DNA from: [Eubacterium] saphenum
GTDB taxonomy: Bacteria > Bacillota > Clostridia > Lachnospirales > Anaerotignaceae
Reading direction: 5' to 3'
DNA length: 43,967 nucleotides
NCBI GenBank assembly: GCA_004557645.1
Contig: SFGI01000024.1
Location: 1-43,967, forward strand
In this document: piece after piece, positions 15,648 through 24,130 of the stretch
How the letters are laid out: every line of letters starts with the position of its first letter
Numbering within the stretch: position 1 is the stretch's first letter
The notes under the pieces: generated by a model
The model's input: only the letters and a program-made list of their open reading frames with translations
Told to the model about the DNA's origin: nothing
Databases searched by the model: none
Translations under genes and position numbers: made by a program

Positions 15648-17471
15648 TTATGTGCTGCTTTCTTCCCGCTCATAATCGAGGATGGGACGTTCCTTCGGGA
15701 ACCACATGGTCATGGTCGTTCCCTTTCCATATTCACTTTCTGCCGTCAGCCTGCCGCCATGGCTTTCCATAATCTCCTTGGCAATGGCAAGGCCAAGGCC
15801 TGTGCCGCCCATAGCACGGCTGCGGGCTTTATCCACACGATAGAAACGTTCAAAAATACGAGGCAGATCCTCTCGGGAAATGCCCATGCCCGTATCCTTC
15901 ACATGGATCTTGTAATACTGTTCATCCTCTGTGATATAGATACGGATGGTAGCCTGTTCCAGGCTGTACTTAATGGCATTGGTCACGATATTATTGACCA
16001 CCTGACCAACACGGTCTCTGTCCCCATGGATCACTACCATATGTTCATAAGGCTCAAAGGACAGCTGCTGCCCCTTTGCCTCCGCATGGATCTTATTCTG
16101 ACGGACGGTCATATTCAGGAAATCATTCATTTCGATCTCCGTAATATCCAGACGAACCTGTTTGTTATCGAAACGGGTCAGCTGCAGCAGGTCACGAACC
16201 AGGAAGGCCATACGGTCTGCTTCGCTGTCGATGATGCCAAGGAAATCCATGGCGATCTCTTTATCATCGATGGCACCTTCGATCAATGTCTCTGTATAGC
16301 TTTTCACTGTGGTCAGAGGTGTTCTCAATTCGTGAGAAACGTTGGCCACAAATTCTTTCCGCATATCATCCAGTTTTTTCTGCTCGGTGATATCCTGCAG
16401 CACAACGACCAAGCCTTCCACTTCCCCGTCCTTATCGTAATAAGGGGAGAAATTGGCATTGATGAACTGCTTGCCCACAGGGAAAATAACCTTCTTGGAA
16501 GGTTCGTTCCCCATATCCAGATAAACAGAAGAACTGATATCATACGCACGGAGAAATTCCGTGAAATTCATTTCCATTTTTTCCACGCCCAGCATCACTG
16601 CCGCCGCCGCATTGGCCAGCATCAGCTCGCCGTCCTTGCTGAAGGAAATCACGCCGTCGCTCATGTTATGAAGCAAAATTTCCAGTCGGTTCTTTTCTCG
16701 GGAAATCTCTGTCATATTTTTTGCCAGCTCCGAAGCCATGTAGTTGAAGCTGCTGGTCAGCTGACCGATCTCGTCGCTGCTTCGCACCTTCAGGCTCTGG
16801 TTCATATTCCCTTCCGCCATGCTCTTGGCGCCTTTGGTCAGTGCCAAAATAGGCCCTGTCAGGGTCTGGGCAAAGACATAGCCCATGACAGCCGCCAAAA
16901 ACAGGGCAATGGCAACGGCTGCCACAATGGTATTGGTGGTTTCGTTCAGGCTGGTCTGCATATCGCTGGCATCCAGTCTGGTATAGATGATATAGGTGGT
17001 CTGTCCCTCGCCGGCCCCTGCTTTCACAGGTACTGCATAGCTCATCCATTCCCGCAGAAGCCCAAAGGAATCGGTGCTCTTTTTCTGGGTGGAAAAAGAG
17101 GTCATGCCGTTCATGGCTGCGATGATGGACTGATCCGTATAAACAGGATAGGGTGCTTCCGTCACAGTGGTAGACGCCAGCGTCTCCCCATCTGCATCCA
17201 GAATATTCCCCTGAATCCCTACGGCATTGGAGACCGTTCGCAGCAGCTTCGCCTGAAATTCATTGGGATCGCCGCCCTCGATCACCTGTTCATTGATTTT
17301 TTCTGCATAAGTCTCTAATTGCTGTCTGGATTTGTCGATCTCGATATTTCGCAGAGACAGCAGGATATAGGTCCCGCTGACGATCATAACGATCAAGACC
17401 AAGCCCAGATACATCACAATGAGCTTCCATTTAATACTACGCAAAAGCTTTTCCCTCGCTTTTCTTAGCAA
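15648..17471 (-). CDS. walK: Sensor histidine kinase WalK
   Basis: WalK senses cell-wall state and phosphorylates WalR. The 607 residues contain membrane helix 1 (about 17-38), an extracytoplasmic sensor loop (about 40-180, PAS/Cache-like), helix 2 (about 182-202), a HAMP linker (about 203-255), a cytoplasmic PAS (about 262-370), the HisKA domain with phospho-acceptor His380 in SHELRTPLTT, and an ATPase with N box VVNNIVTNAIKYS (about 491-503), DTGMGIS (526-532) and GGTGLGLAIA. All kinase motifs are present. It overlaps walR by 7 nt, so translation is coupled. No obvious terminator separates it from the downstream exported protein gene, but that gene has its own promoter. Confidence 0.95.
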   Translation of the reverse strand: MLRKAREKLLRSIKWKLIVMYLGLVLIVMIVSGTYILLSLRNIEIDKSRQQLETYAEKINEQVIEGGDPNEFQAKLLRTVSNAVGIQGNILDADGETLASTTVTEAPYPVYTDQSIIAAMNGMTSFSTQKKSTDSFGLLREWMSYAVPVKAGAGEGQTTYIIYTRLDASDMQTSLNETTNTIVAAVAIALFLAAVMGYVFAQTLTGPILALTKGAKSMAEGNMNQSLKVRSSDEIGQLTSSFNYMASELAKNMTEISREKNRLEILLHNMSDGVISFSKDGELMLANAAAAVMLGVEKMEMNFTEFLRAYDISSSVYLDMGNEPSKKVIFPVGKQFINANFSPYYDKDGEVEGLVVVLQDITEQKKLDDMRKEFVANVSHELRTPLTTVKSYTETLIEGAIDDKEIAMDFLGIIDSEADRMAFLVRDLLQLTRFDNKQVRLDITEIEMNDFLNMTVRQNKIHAEAKGQQLSFEPYEHMVVIHGDRDRVGQVVNNIVTNAIKYSLEQATIRIYITEDEQYYKIHVKDTGMGISREDLPRIFERFYRVDKARSRAMGGTGLGLAIAKEIMESHGGRLTAESEYGKGTTMTMWFPKERPILDYEREESST

Positions 17472-18166
17472 TCAAAATAATAGCCAACGCCTCTTTTGGT
17501 CAGGATATACGCCGGTTTGCCGGGGTCATCCTCGATTTTTTCCCGCAGACGGCGGATGGTAACATCTACCGTACGCACATCACCGAAATATTCATAGCCC
17601 CAAACCTTTTCCAGCAGGGTTTCTCTGGAAAATACCTGCCCCTTCTGGGCAGAAAGGAATTTCAGAAGTTCGAATTCCCGCAGGGTCAGATCGATGATCT
17701 TGCCGTCCTTGCGGACTTCATAGCGGTCGGGATTCAAGTCCAGTCTGCCGAAATTACCTTCCGCTGCCGCGGGCTTTTCTTCCGCCGCAGGCTCTTCCCG
17801 AAGGGCAGATTTCCGCAGGTTCGCCTTCACACGAGCCATCAGTTCCCTGACACCAAAGGGCTTTGTCACATAATCATCGGCACCCAGTTCCAAGCCCAGA
17901 ACCTTATCCAGCTCTTCCGCTCTGGCGGTCAGCATGATGATAGGTGTATTTTTCTTTTCTCTGATTTTTTTGCAGGCTTCATAGCCATCCATTTTCGGCA
18001 TCATGATATCAAGCAAGATCAGGTCAGGATTTTCTTCCATAGCCTTCTTTACGCCTTCTTCCCCATCGGCGGCCTTGATGACCTGATAGCCTTCTTTTTT
18101 CAGATTAAACGCAATGATATCGACGATATTTTTTTCATCGTCAATGATCAGAATCTTTCTCTCCAT
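17465..18166 (-). CDS. walR: Response regulator WalR
   Basis: WalR is the OmpR/PhoB-family regulator of cell-wall turnover genes. The 233 residues show a receiver domain with the acidic pair DD at 9-10, phospho-acceptor Asp53 (LLDIMMP), Thr in MLTARAEE and Lys in VTKPFGV, then a linker rich in Glu/Ala (about 122-140), and a C-terminal winged helix (about 145-233, ending ILTKRGVGYYFDC). The linker insertion (EEPAAEEKPAAAE) is longer than usual. It is the first gene of the operon with its own promoter. Confidence 0.95.
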   Translation of the reverse strand: MERKILIIDDEKNIVDIIAFNLKKEGYQVIKAADGEEGVKKAMEENPDLILLDIMMPKMDGYEACKKIREKKNTPIIMLTARAEELDKVLGLELGADDYVTKPFGVRELMARVKANLRKSALREEPAAEEKPAAAEGNFGRLDLNPDRYEVRKDGKIIDLTLREFELLKFLSAQKGQVFSRETLLEKVWGYEYFGDVRTVDVTIRRLREKIEDDPGKPAYILTKRGVGYYFDC

Positions 18167-18206
18167 TCTTTCCCTCTCCCTTCGGAAAGCTTTCTGTATA
18201 TTATTC

Positions 18207-18247
18207 TATAACGTTATAATTATACAAGAAAAAACGAGAAAAGTAAA
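18207..18247 (-). promoter_or_regulatory. walR promoter with 12-bp palindrome
   Basis: TTTACT (18242-18247), 17-nt spacer and TATAAT (18219-18224) read toward walR. A perfect TATAACGTTATA palindrome (18207-18218) lies at the expected transcription start and could be an operator. Confidence 0.6.
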
Positions 18248-18332
18248 CATTTCTGTCTATCTTGCCAAAACCGTCCAGAAATGCTATTTTTAATATAGAG
18301 AAGAAAACTGCCCCAAAAAAGGAGGAATTTCC

Positions 18333-18593
18333 ATGAGTATCTTAGGTGCAAAAAATAAAGTCATTGCCGGGGATTATCCCGACGGCAAGGTCATGGTTTC
18401 CGGCGGAAAAGTGGTTCTGTCCATCAGCCTGGGCAATATGATCGTCCTGAACAAAAAAATGGTCGCCAGCCATACCGTAGAAAGCGAAGTCAAAGGAAAT
18501 CATAAAATTTCCATCACCTTTGCCGACGGCAAAAAGAGCCTGCTGGAGCTGGATGATAAGATGTGTAAAGAGCTGTTGGCTCAGCTATTTTGA
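18333..18593 (+). CDS. Small soluble protein, unknown function
   Basis: This 86-residue protein is not recognised. It has no signal peptide or membrane helix and looks all-beta with a short C-terminal helix (VMVSGGKVVLSISLGNMIVL, KISITFADGKKSLLELD, then MCKELLAQLF). AAAAAAGGAGG precedes the ATG at good spacing, and codon use looks like its neighbours, so I judge it real. It diverges from walR and is followed 56 nt later by a small membrane protein gene, with which it is probably co-transcribed. Confidence 0.65.
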   Translation: MSILGAKNKVIAGDYPDGKVMVSGGKVVLSISLGNMIVLNKKMVASHTVESEVKGNHKISITFADGKKSLLELDDKMCKELLAQLF

Positions 18594-18649
18594 AAGAACA
18601 TTTGAAAGAAACGATAGCTGTGAATCGGAATATAAAAAGGAGGTATGCT

Positions 18650-18898
18650 ATGGCTCATATCATCTGCATTTTCCTGCTGCCATTTTTTGTGGGAGCTATC
18701 ATCCGAAAATCACTGCAAAATAATCAAAAAAAACATCTTTTTACACTTTTCTCCTGTATCATGGCTGTTGTTTTCCAGACCATCGCTATTTTCGTACCCA
18801 CCCATGGCAGTGAAAATTATGCCGTTCTTTCTGCGATAATATGCTGCTTTGCCATTGGAACACTTTCAGTTGAAATCATTATCCGTGTATCCAAATAA
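18650..18898 (+). CDS. Small three-helix membrane protein, unknown function
   Basis: The 82-residue protein has three hydrophobic segments (about residues 2-17, 30-46 and 52-76), so it should span the membrane three times. No family is recognised. I chose ATG 18650 because AAAAAGGAGGT lies just upstream; the longer frame from a TTG at 18590 would put a ribosome site inside the gene. It follows the 86-residue gene and precedes a shared terminator. Confidence 0.6.
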   Translation: MAHIICIFLLPFFVGAIIRKSLQNNQKKHLFTLFSCIMAVVFQTIAIFVPTHGSENYAVLSAIICCFAIGTLSVEIIIRVSK

Positions 18899-18965
18899 AT
18901 AGAAAACAAGAAGGATGGTTTTTAAAATGGATTGTTTCTTTCAGCTGGTCGAATCATTGCAGTAC

Positions 18966-18998
18966 AAAAAAGGAACCCTTTCGGGTTCCTTTCGTTTT
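18966..18998. terminator. Bidirectional terminator between small genes and pgi
   Basis: AAAGGAACCC, loop TTTC, GGGTTCCTTT is flanked by A and T runs. It serves the + strand small genes and the minus-strand pgi. Confidence 0.8.
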
Positions 18999-20329
18999 TA
19001 TTTCAGTCTTGCTTCCAGTTCCGCCTTGCGGTCCTCATAGCCGGGCTTGCCCAAGAGCGCAAACATATTTTTCTTATAAGCTTCTACACCGGGCTGGTCG
19101 AAGGGGTTCACATCCAGCAGATAGCCGCTGATGCCCACTGCCTTTTCAAAGAAATAAACCAGTGCGCCAAAGTGATATTCGTCCATCTTATCCATTTCGA
19201 TGACCATATTGGGTACGCCGCCGTCCATGTGAGCCAGCATCGTGCCTGCAAAGGCTTTGCTGTTGACGAAATGAATCTCTTTATCCGCCAGGAAATTCAA
19301 GCCATCGCCATCCTGTGCATCGAAGGGAACCAATGCCGCAGATTTGGGTTCTTTTACCCACAGTACTGTTTCAAAGAAGCATCTCAGACCATCCTGGATA
19401 TACTGACCGATGGAATGCAGGTCTGTAGAGAAGTTTGCTGTCACGGGGAATACGCCTTTGTGTTCCTTCCCTTCGCTTTCTGCGTACAACTGCTTGAACC
19501 ATTCCCCAAAGGATGTCAGGTGGGGTTCATAGTTTGCCAGAATCTCCACTGTTTTGCCCTGCTGATAGAACAGATAGCGCAGAACGGCATACTGATAGCA
19601 GATATTTTCTTTCAGATCTGGATTGCTGTATACTTTTCTTGCATCCTGGGCCCCTTTCATCACTGCATCCAGATCCACACCAGCTACGGCCATAGGCAGC
19701 AGGCCAACGGGGGTCAGCACAGAGAAACGACCGCCTACATCATCGGGGATCACAAAAGTCTCATAGCCTTCTTTGTTGCACATTTCCTTCAGTGCGCCTC
19801 TGGCTTTATCTGTTGTGGCAAAGATACGTTTTGCCGCTTCTTCCTTGCCATATTTCTGTTCCAGCATCTGCTTGAAGATACGGAAGGCAATGGCAGGTTC
19901 TGTAGTAGTGCCGGATTTGGAGATCACATTGACAGAAAAATCTCTGTCCCCCAAAATCGCCAGAATATCATTCAGATACGCGGAGCTGATGTTGTTACCC
20001 ACGAAATAGATATCGGGGGTATCTTTTTTCAGCTCGTTATAGTAAGGTGTTTTGATGAAATCCAGGGCTGTTCTTGTGCCCAGATAGGAACCGCCGATAC
20101 CAATGACGATCAGCACTTCGCTGTTGGCTTTGATTTTTTCCGCCGCTTTTTTGATGCGGTCGAATTCTTCCTTGTCGTAATTTTCAGGCAGGTCTACCCA
20201 GCCTACGAAGTCATTGCCCTTGCCTGTTTTTTCATGGAGAGCCTTGTGGCAACGTTCCACCTCTGCCTGCAGTGCAAAAACTTCATCCATTTTGATAAAA
20301 TCCCCCTGAAGAGAAAAAGAAATACCCAT
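18998..20329 (-). CDS. pgi: Glucose-6-phosphate isomerase
   Basis: Pgi interconverts glucose-6-phosphate and fructose-6-phosphate in glycolysis and gluconeogenesis. The 443-residue form is typical of Firmicutes. Signature segments are IGIGGSYLGTRTAL (about 75-88), the SKSGTTTEPA phosphosugar loop (about 140-149), GGRFSVLTPVGLLPMA and the late NPFDQPGVEAYKKNMFALLG. ATG 20329 is chosen because GGAGG lies 7-8 nt upstream; the frame runs back to 20491 through a repeat-rich leader without a ribosome site. Confidence 0.95.
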   Translation of the reverse strand: MGISFSLQGDFIKMDEVFALQAEVERCHKALHEKTGKGNDFVGWVDLPENYDKEEFDRIKKAAEKIKANSEVLIVIGIGGSYLGTRTALDFIKTPYYNELKKDTPDIYFVGNNISSAYLNDILAILGDRDFSVNVISKSGTTTEPAIAFRIFKQMLEQKYGKEEAAKRIFATTDKARGALKEMCNKEGYETFVIPDDVGGRFSVLTPVGLLPMAVAGVDLDAVMKGAQDARKVYSNPDLKENICYQYAVLRYLFYQQGKTVEILANYEPHLTSFGEWFKQLYAESEGKEHKGVFPVTANFSTDLHSIGQYIQDGLRCFFETVLWVKEPKSAALVPFDAQDGDGLNFLADKEIHFVNSKAFAGTMLAHMDGGVPNMVIEMDKMDEYHFGALVYFFEKAVGISGYLLDVNPFDQPGVEAYKKNMFALLGKPGYEDRKAELEARLK

Positions 20330-20396
20330 TGAAAAACCTCCTCTTTTTATATATAGTGCAACAGCAACACCGCAAAAGCCGTGCTTTTTCCATGCG

Positions 20397-20466
20397 TTTG
20401 CTCCGCAAACTGTTTCATAACATATCTTTGTCCCTGACTGCAGGCAGTCATTCACAAAGATATATC
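20397..20466. repeat. Palindromic repeat with nested hairpin in the pgi leader
   Basis: TTTGCTCCGCAAA (20397-20409) is followed by a perfect 10-bp stem ATATCTTTGT / ACAAAGATAT (20422-20463), enclosing a second palindrome GACTGCAGGCAGTC (20436-20449). It lies between the LysM-G5 gene and pgi, in the predicted pgi leader. Confidence 0.55.
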
Positions 20467-20502
20467 TTGAAACCGTTTTCTCCACTTGCATTCATAATAG
20501 CA

Positions 20503-20548
20503 CAAAAAAAACCGTTCCGAAACGATTAATTTCAGAACGGTCTTATTT
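20503..20548 (-). terminator. Terminator of the LysM-G5 gene
   Basis: On the minus strand ACCGTTC and GAACGGT form the base of a long hairpin extended by TGAAA / TTTCG pairs, followed by at least seven T. Confidence 0.85.
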
Positions 20549-20565
20549 TTTTCGCTATATTTTTA

Positions 20566-21663
20566 TCATTGGGTGCCTTTTACGATGATTTCAGGCACAG
20601 CTTCCTGAATGATTTCCTTGGAAACTTCTTTTTCCTCGATGACTACACCATTGACACGGGTGATCTGGATAGTGCTCTTCTTCTGGCCCGCCTTCCCCTG
20701 ATGGATGACCTTCTGATAGCTGGAAGGCTTGGTATCATCATACTGAGTCTCGTAAGTTTTTGGCTCTACGGCAGTCAAGACCTGGGTTTCCACAGTTTTT
20801 ACGGAAACCTTAGGCTTCTGCACCGGCACATTGATGACCTGACCGACCCGGATACCCTTAGAAATATCTGCACCGGGGTTCAATTCAATGAGCTTTTCCA
20901 CCGTTGTCTTGAATTCACTGGCGATAAGATACGGCGCATCCCCGGACTGGACGGTATAGCTCTGGGTCGCTTCCGTGGTAGATTCCAAAATAGCCACCGC
21001 ATCCTCCTGTTCCAAGATTTCCGTAGATTCTACAAATTCATTGACGATCTCCACTTTTTCCTGCCAGCCGATCTCTGCATCCTCCGCAACGCCGCCTTCC
21101 GGCATCAGGTCTGTCTGCACCTGCTGCAGCACAGCCTCTGCCGCTTCTTTATTGGCAAGGATCGCCGTTTTGCCGCCATCTACCATGATGATCGCCGCTT
21201 CCACTTTATAAGTCACCATATTTCGCATTTTCGGTAACAAATGTTCCATGGTGCAAACATCTTTTTGATTCTTGGAGCCGATATGGATGCCTTCCACCTT
21301 GATCTCTTCATTGATCTTCACCTTGGAGCCAACGATGCTTTCCAGCTGACTTTCCAATGTGGTGGTCAGTTCTTCCGCTGTCACCTTTCTGCCTTCCAAA
21401 ATGCCTACCTGTTCTTCCGCAATGAAAACAGCGGAGCCGTTTTTCCTCACAAACAGAAATATGATAAACAAAACCACCACAATACCGATCAGATAAAGCA
21501 GGTTGCGATTCAGCTTTTTGCCGCCGCCTTTTCTGGTACGCTTTCTCTGTGGTTCGCTCTGTTTGGTTCTTCTTTTTCTGTTTTCCCTGCCGCTTCTGAC
21601 AGGCTTGCCGCCGCCATAGGGCACACGCTCCTCTCGTTTCGGGAACAATGTATTGCTATCTGC
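20566..21663 (-). CDS. Membrane-anchored LysM and G5 domain protein
   Basis: The protein is about 365 residues. It has a very basic N-terminal cytoplasmic part, one membrane helix (about residues 59-75, LLYLIGIVVVLFIIFLFV), a long extracytoplasmic region, a LysM peptidoglycan-binding domain (about 232-277, starting YTVQSGDAPYLIA and ending VGQVINVP) and a C-terminal G5 domain (about 285-360, ending EVPEII-like VPEIIVKGTQ). Relatives often continue into an M23 endopeptidase; here the frame ends right after G5, so it binds the wall but has no visible hydrolase. TTG 21663 is preferred because AAGGGGGG sits 7 nt upstream; an ATG at 21690 is possible but has a poor site. A WalR-like box lies upstream. 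Confidence 0.82.
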   Translation of the reverse strand, partial: ADSNTLFPKREERVPYGGGKPVRSGRENRKRRTKQSEPQRKRTRKGGGKKLNRNLLYLIGIVVVLFIIFLFVRKNGSAVFIAEEQVGILEGRKVTAEELTTTLESQLESIVGSKVKINEEIKVEGIHIGSKNQKDVCTMEHLLPKMRNMVTYKVEAAIIMVDGGKTAILANKEAAEAVLQQVQTDLMPEGGVAEDAEIGWQEKVEIVNEFVESTEILEQEDAVAILESTTEATQSYTVQSGDAPYLIASEFKTTVEKLIELNPGADISKGIRVGQVINVPVQKPKVSVKTVETQVLTAVEPKTYETQYDDTKPSSYQKVIHQGKAGQKKSTIQITRVNGVVIEEKEVSKEIIQEAVPEIIVKGTQ

Positions 21664-21715
21664 CAACGGGATTCCCCCCTTATTCTTCAAAAAATGACAA
21701 AAGTGCTTCCATCTT

Positions 21716-21744
21716 ATTTTATGCTATCGACAAAAAGATTGCAA
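21716..21744 (-). promoter_or_regulatory. Promoter of the LysM-G5 gene
   Basis: TTGCAA, 17-nt spacer, TAAAAT on the minus strand. Confidence 0.55.
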
Positions 21745-21768
21745 GCAAAAGGCAGAAGAAACTTCCCC

Positions 21769-21785
21769 TGTAACGAAACTGTAAG
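21769..21785 (+). promoter_or_regulatory. WalR-like operator upstream of the LysM-G5 gene
   Basis: TGTAAC, 5 nt, TGTAAG reads on the + strand, one base off the strict TGTWAH-N5-TGTWAH form at the last position. It begins 25 bp upstream of the -35 box of the LysM-G5 promoter, a usual place for an activator of this family. Confidence 0.4.
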
Positions 21786-21798
21786 CTTTGGCAGATAT

Positions 21799-21831
21799 AG
21801 AAAAACGCCTCCAAGGGTATGGAGGCGTTGC
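21799..21831 (-). terminator. Terminator of the ispE-gntR pair
   Basis: On the minus strand ACGCCTCCA, short loop, TGGAGGCGT is followed by TTTTC, directly after the gntR stop. Confidence 0.85.
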
Positions 21832-21837
21832 ATCTTC

Positions 21838-22512
21838 TTATTTATTTCTTACGAAACGCAGAATGGAATCTGCCTGATATTTGATATGACCCTGTGCAAT
21901 GGATGCGCCTTCATCGCTGTCATGGTTTTCGATGGCACGGATGATGCTTCTATGGTGGGCAACGATAGTCGACATGGATGTGTCATTCTTTGCCTGTGCC
22001 ATTCTATAGCGATACAGCTGGATCCGCAGGTTTCTGAACATCTGGATCAGCTTGTCGTTTTCTGTTGCTTCGAAGATCAGGTCATGGAAATCTTCATCGA
22101 TATCAACGAAACGTTCTACGTCATTTTCCGCTACAGCGCGTTCGAAATCCACTTCCATATTTTTCAGCTGCTGCAGTGTTTCCTTGGACATTTTTTTGCA
22201 GGCCAGGGAAGTTGCCAGGCCTTCCAGGGCACTTCTGATCTCCAGGATATTTACGATATCCTTTTCCCCCATATCCAAAACCTGGGCACCCTTTCTGGGA
22301 ACCAATTCTACCAGGTTTTCCAGTTCCAGCATGCGCAGGGCTTCGCGGACGGGTGTACGGCTTACGCCCAGTTTTTCTGCCAGCTGGTTTTCCATCAGTC
22401 TTTCACCGGGAACCAGCTTGCCTGTCAGGATGGCATCCCGCAGGGTATTGAATACAACATCTCTCAAAGGCAGGTATTCATTTGTATTGATATTAAATTT
22501 TGTATCAGCCAT
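21838..22512 (-). CDS. GntR-family (FadR/FCD subfamily) transcriptional regulator
   Basis: The 224-residue protein has an N-terminal winged helix (about residues 12-75; VVFNTLRDAILTGKLVPGE, then QLAEKLGVSRTPVREALRML as recognition helix) and a C-terminal all-helical FCD ligand domain (about 85-210). FCD regulators bind small carboxylic acids and usually metal; the ligand is unknown here. It overlaps ispE by 8 nt, so it is translated with it, which is an unusual partnership. The ATG of gntR contains the ispE stop. Confidence 0.9.
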   Translation of the reverse strand: MADTKFNINTNEYLPLRDVVFNTLRDAILTGKLVPGERLMENQLAEKLGVSRTPVREALRMLELENLVELVPRKGAQVLDMGEKDIVNILEIRSALEGLATSLACKKMSKETLQQLKNMEVDFERAVAENDVERFVDIDEDFHDLIFEATENDKLIQMFRNLRIQLYRYRMAQAKNDTSMSTIVAHHRSIIRAIENHDSDEGASIAQGHIKYQADSILRFVRNK

Positions 22513-23407
22513 TTTTGTGTTCTCCTCTCAACTCTCTCTGTACCTGATAAATCCTTGTCGCCACAGAATCCTTCAGGGCAAATTCTCTTTTCACCAGAGC
22601 AGCCGCTTTTCTTGCTTTTTCCCTTTCCGTAAAAAGGGCAAATACAGTGGGGCCGCTGCCGCTCATCAGGGCGCCTTCCGCCCCTAATTCCATCAAACGT
22701 TCTTTGATTTTTGCGATCTTGGGATGCATCGGGATGGTCACTGTCTCCAGCACATTGCAGAGCAGTCTCCCCATCTTCGTCACATCTTTCTCTTCCATGG
22801 CTTTGAGCATTGCTTCGGTATCCGGATGTTCCTGTACTTCCTGCCAGCGCAGCCCCTTATACACAGAGACAGTAGAAACGCTCACAGGCAGTTTTGCCAG
22901 CACCACATAGCAGTTGGGGCAGGGGTATTCCACATTGGTCAAAACCTCGCCGACACCCTCGCACAGCACCGTTCCCCGGCGCACGCAGTAAGGGATATCG
23001 GAACCCAGCCTGCCTGCCAATTCTTCCAGTTCTTTCTGGGAAAGGCGCAGGTCGAACAATCGGTTCATGCCCACCAGAACAGCGGCACAGTCTGTGCTGC
23101 CGCCGGCCAACCCTGCTGCCACAGGGATCCGCTTATCGATCTCAATGAAAACACCGCCTTCGATGTCAAAGGTCTCCCGCATCAGGTTTGCCGCCTTCCA
23201 CGCCAGATTGCGTTCATCGGTGGGCAGCCAGGGCAGGTTGGTTTTCAGCTTGATCTCGGGTTTTTCCAGCTTCTTCATGTAGATACCGTCATACAAAGCT
23301 ACGGTCTGCATGATGGTTTCCAGAAGATGATAACCATCTTCCCGCTTGCCTGTCACATCCAGTGTTAAATTGATTTTTGCTCTTGCCTTCAGTCGTATTT
23401 CTCTCAC
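22505..23407 (-). CDS. ispE: 4-diphosphocytidyl-2-C-methyl-D-erythritol kinase
   Basis: IspE phosphorylates CDP-methylerythritol in the MEP isoprenoid pathway. About 300 residues, GHMP kinase fold: KARAKINLTLDV near the N-terminus, the ATP loop PVAAGLAGGSTDCAAVL (about 93-109), and the C-terminal GALMSGSGPTVFALF glycine-rich motif. I prefer GTG 23407 because GGGGGA lies 8 nt upstream and the family starts near here; an ATG at 23446 would add 13 residues. It is co-translated with the downstream GntR regulator. Confidence 0.93.
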   Translation of the reverse strand: MREIRLKARAKINLTLDVTGKREDGYHLLETIMQTVALYDGIYMKKLEKPEIKLKTNLPWLPTDERNLAWKAANLMRETFDIEGGVFIEIDKRIPVAAGLAGGSTDCAAVLVGMNRLFDLRLSQKELEELAGRLGSDIPYCVRRGTVLCEGVGEVLTNVEYPCPNCYVVLAKLPVSVSTVSVYKGLRWQEVQEHPDTEAMLKAMEEKDVTKMGRLLCNVLETVTIPMHPKIAKIKERLMELGAEGALMSGSGPTVFALFTEREKARKAAALVKREFALKDSVATRIYQVQRELRGEHKNG

Positions 23408-23640
23408 GGTGTGATCCCCCGTTTTTTCTATACTGTATACATTCATTATGTATATTGTACACTATCCAGAACAAAGAAGCAACAGCCAACTTCCACAAAA
23501 AAATGCGGCTTTTGGCGAAAAAAGGGAAAACTTTTACGAATCGGAAAATTCCTGTCATATCAAGAAAAACATAGTATTTCCCTATCTATTTATGAATTCT
23601 TCTTACAAATAATGTCGTTCTCCCTCGAAAAAAGTTTTTC

Positions 23641-23668
23641 TTGCTTTTTCAGAAAATAATGCTATACT
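23641..23668 (+). promoter_or_regulatory. rib operon promoter
   Basis: TTGCTT, a 16-nt spacer and TATACT lie about 20 nt before the FMN riboswitch. Confidence 0.65.
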
Positions 23669-23689
23669 GTCCTTGTAAAAAAAATAACG

Positions 23690-23803
23690 AACTCTTCAGG
23701 GCAGGGTGAAATTCCCGATCGGCGGTAAAGTCCGCGAGCGCGAAAGCGCAGGATTTGGTGAGATTCCAAAACCGACAGTATAGTCTGGATGGAAGAAGAG
23801 AAA
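23690..23803 (+). ncRNA. FMN riboswitch (RFN element)
   Basis: The conserved RFN blocks are present in order: CTTCAGGGCAGGGTGAAATT, CCCGATCGGCGGTA, AGTCCGCGAG, a short variable GCGCGAAAGCGC stem, GGATTTGGTGAGATTCC, AAAACCGACAGTATAGTC and TGGATGGAAGAAG. It binds FMN and represses the downstream riboflavin genes, here by termination (hairpin at 23888-23924). Confidence 0.97.
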
Positions 23804-23887
23804 TCTGAAAGCTATGGCAGTTTTTTTGCGTACGTTTTTTTCGTATGGGAAAAATCTCTGTTATGGTTCCTTCGTCTGTTTTCTATG

Positions 23888-23924
23888 CCCTGTATGTGCC
23901 TTTGGCACGTACAGGCTTTTTTAT
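23888..23924 (+). terminator. Riboswitch-controlled terminator
   Basis: CCTGTATGTGCC and GGCACGTACAGG pair around a short loop and are followed by CTTTTTTATT. It lies about 85 nt after the RFN aptamer, as expected for the off-state. The 200 nt from here to ribD hold no other feature I can name. Confidence 0.85.
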
Positions 23925-24130
23925 TCCATAGGAAAATTCCTCCTATAGAAAAAAACGGAACAAAGATACGCTTCCCGTGAATCGCACTGGGGCGGAGCAT
24001 GATTCTTTTCAGTTTTTGTGGCATCTCCTTTTCTGATGCGCCGCGCTTTTCTTGAACCTTTTTTTCGAAAACAGACTCCCTCTTTTTCTGCGTCTTTCCG
24101 CCCTGATGGAAAGGAGTTGTTTGTATTCCC

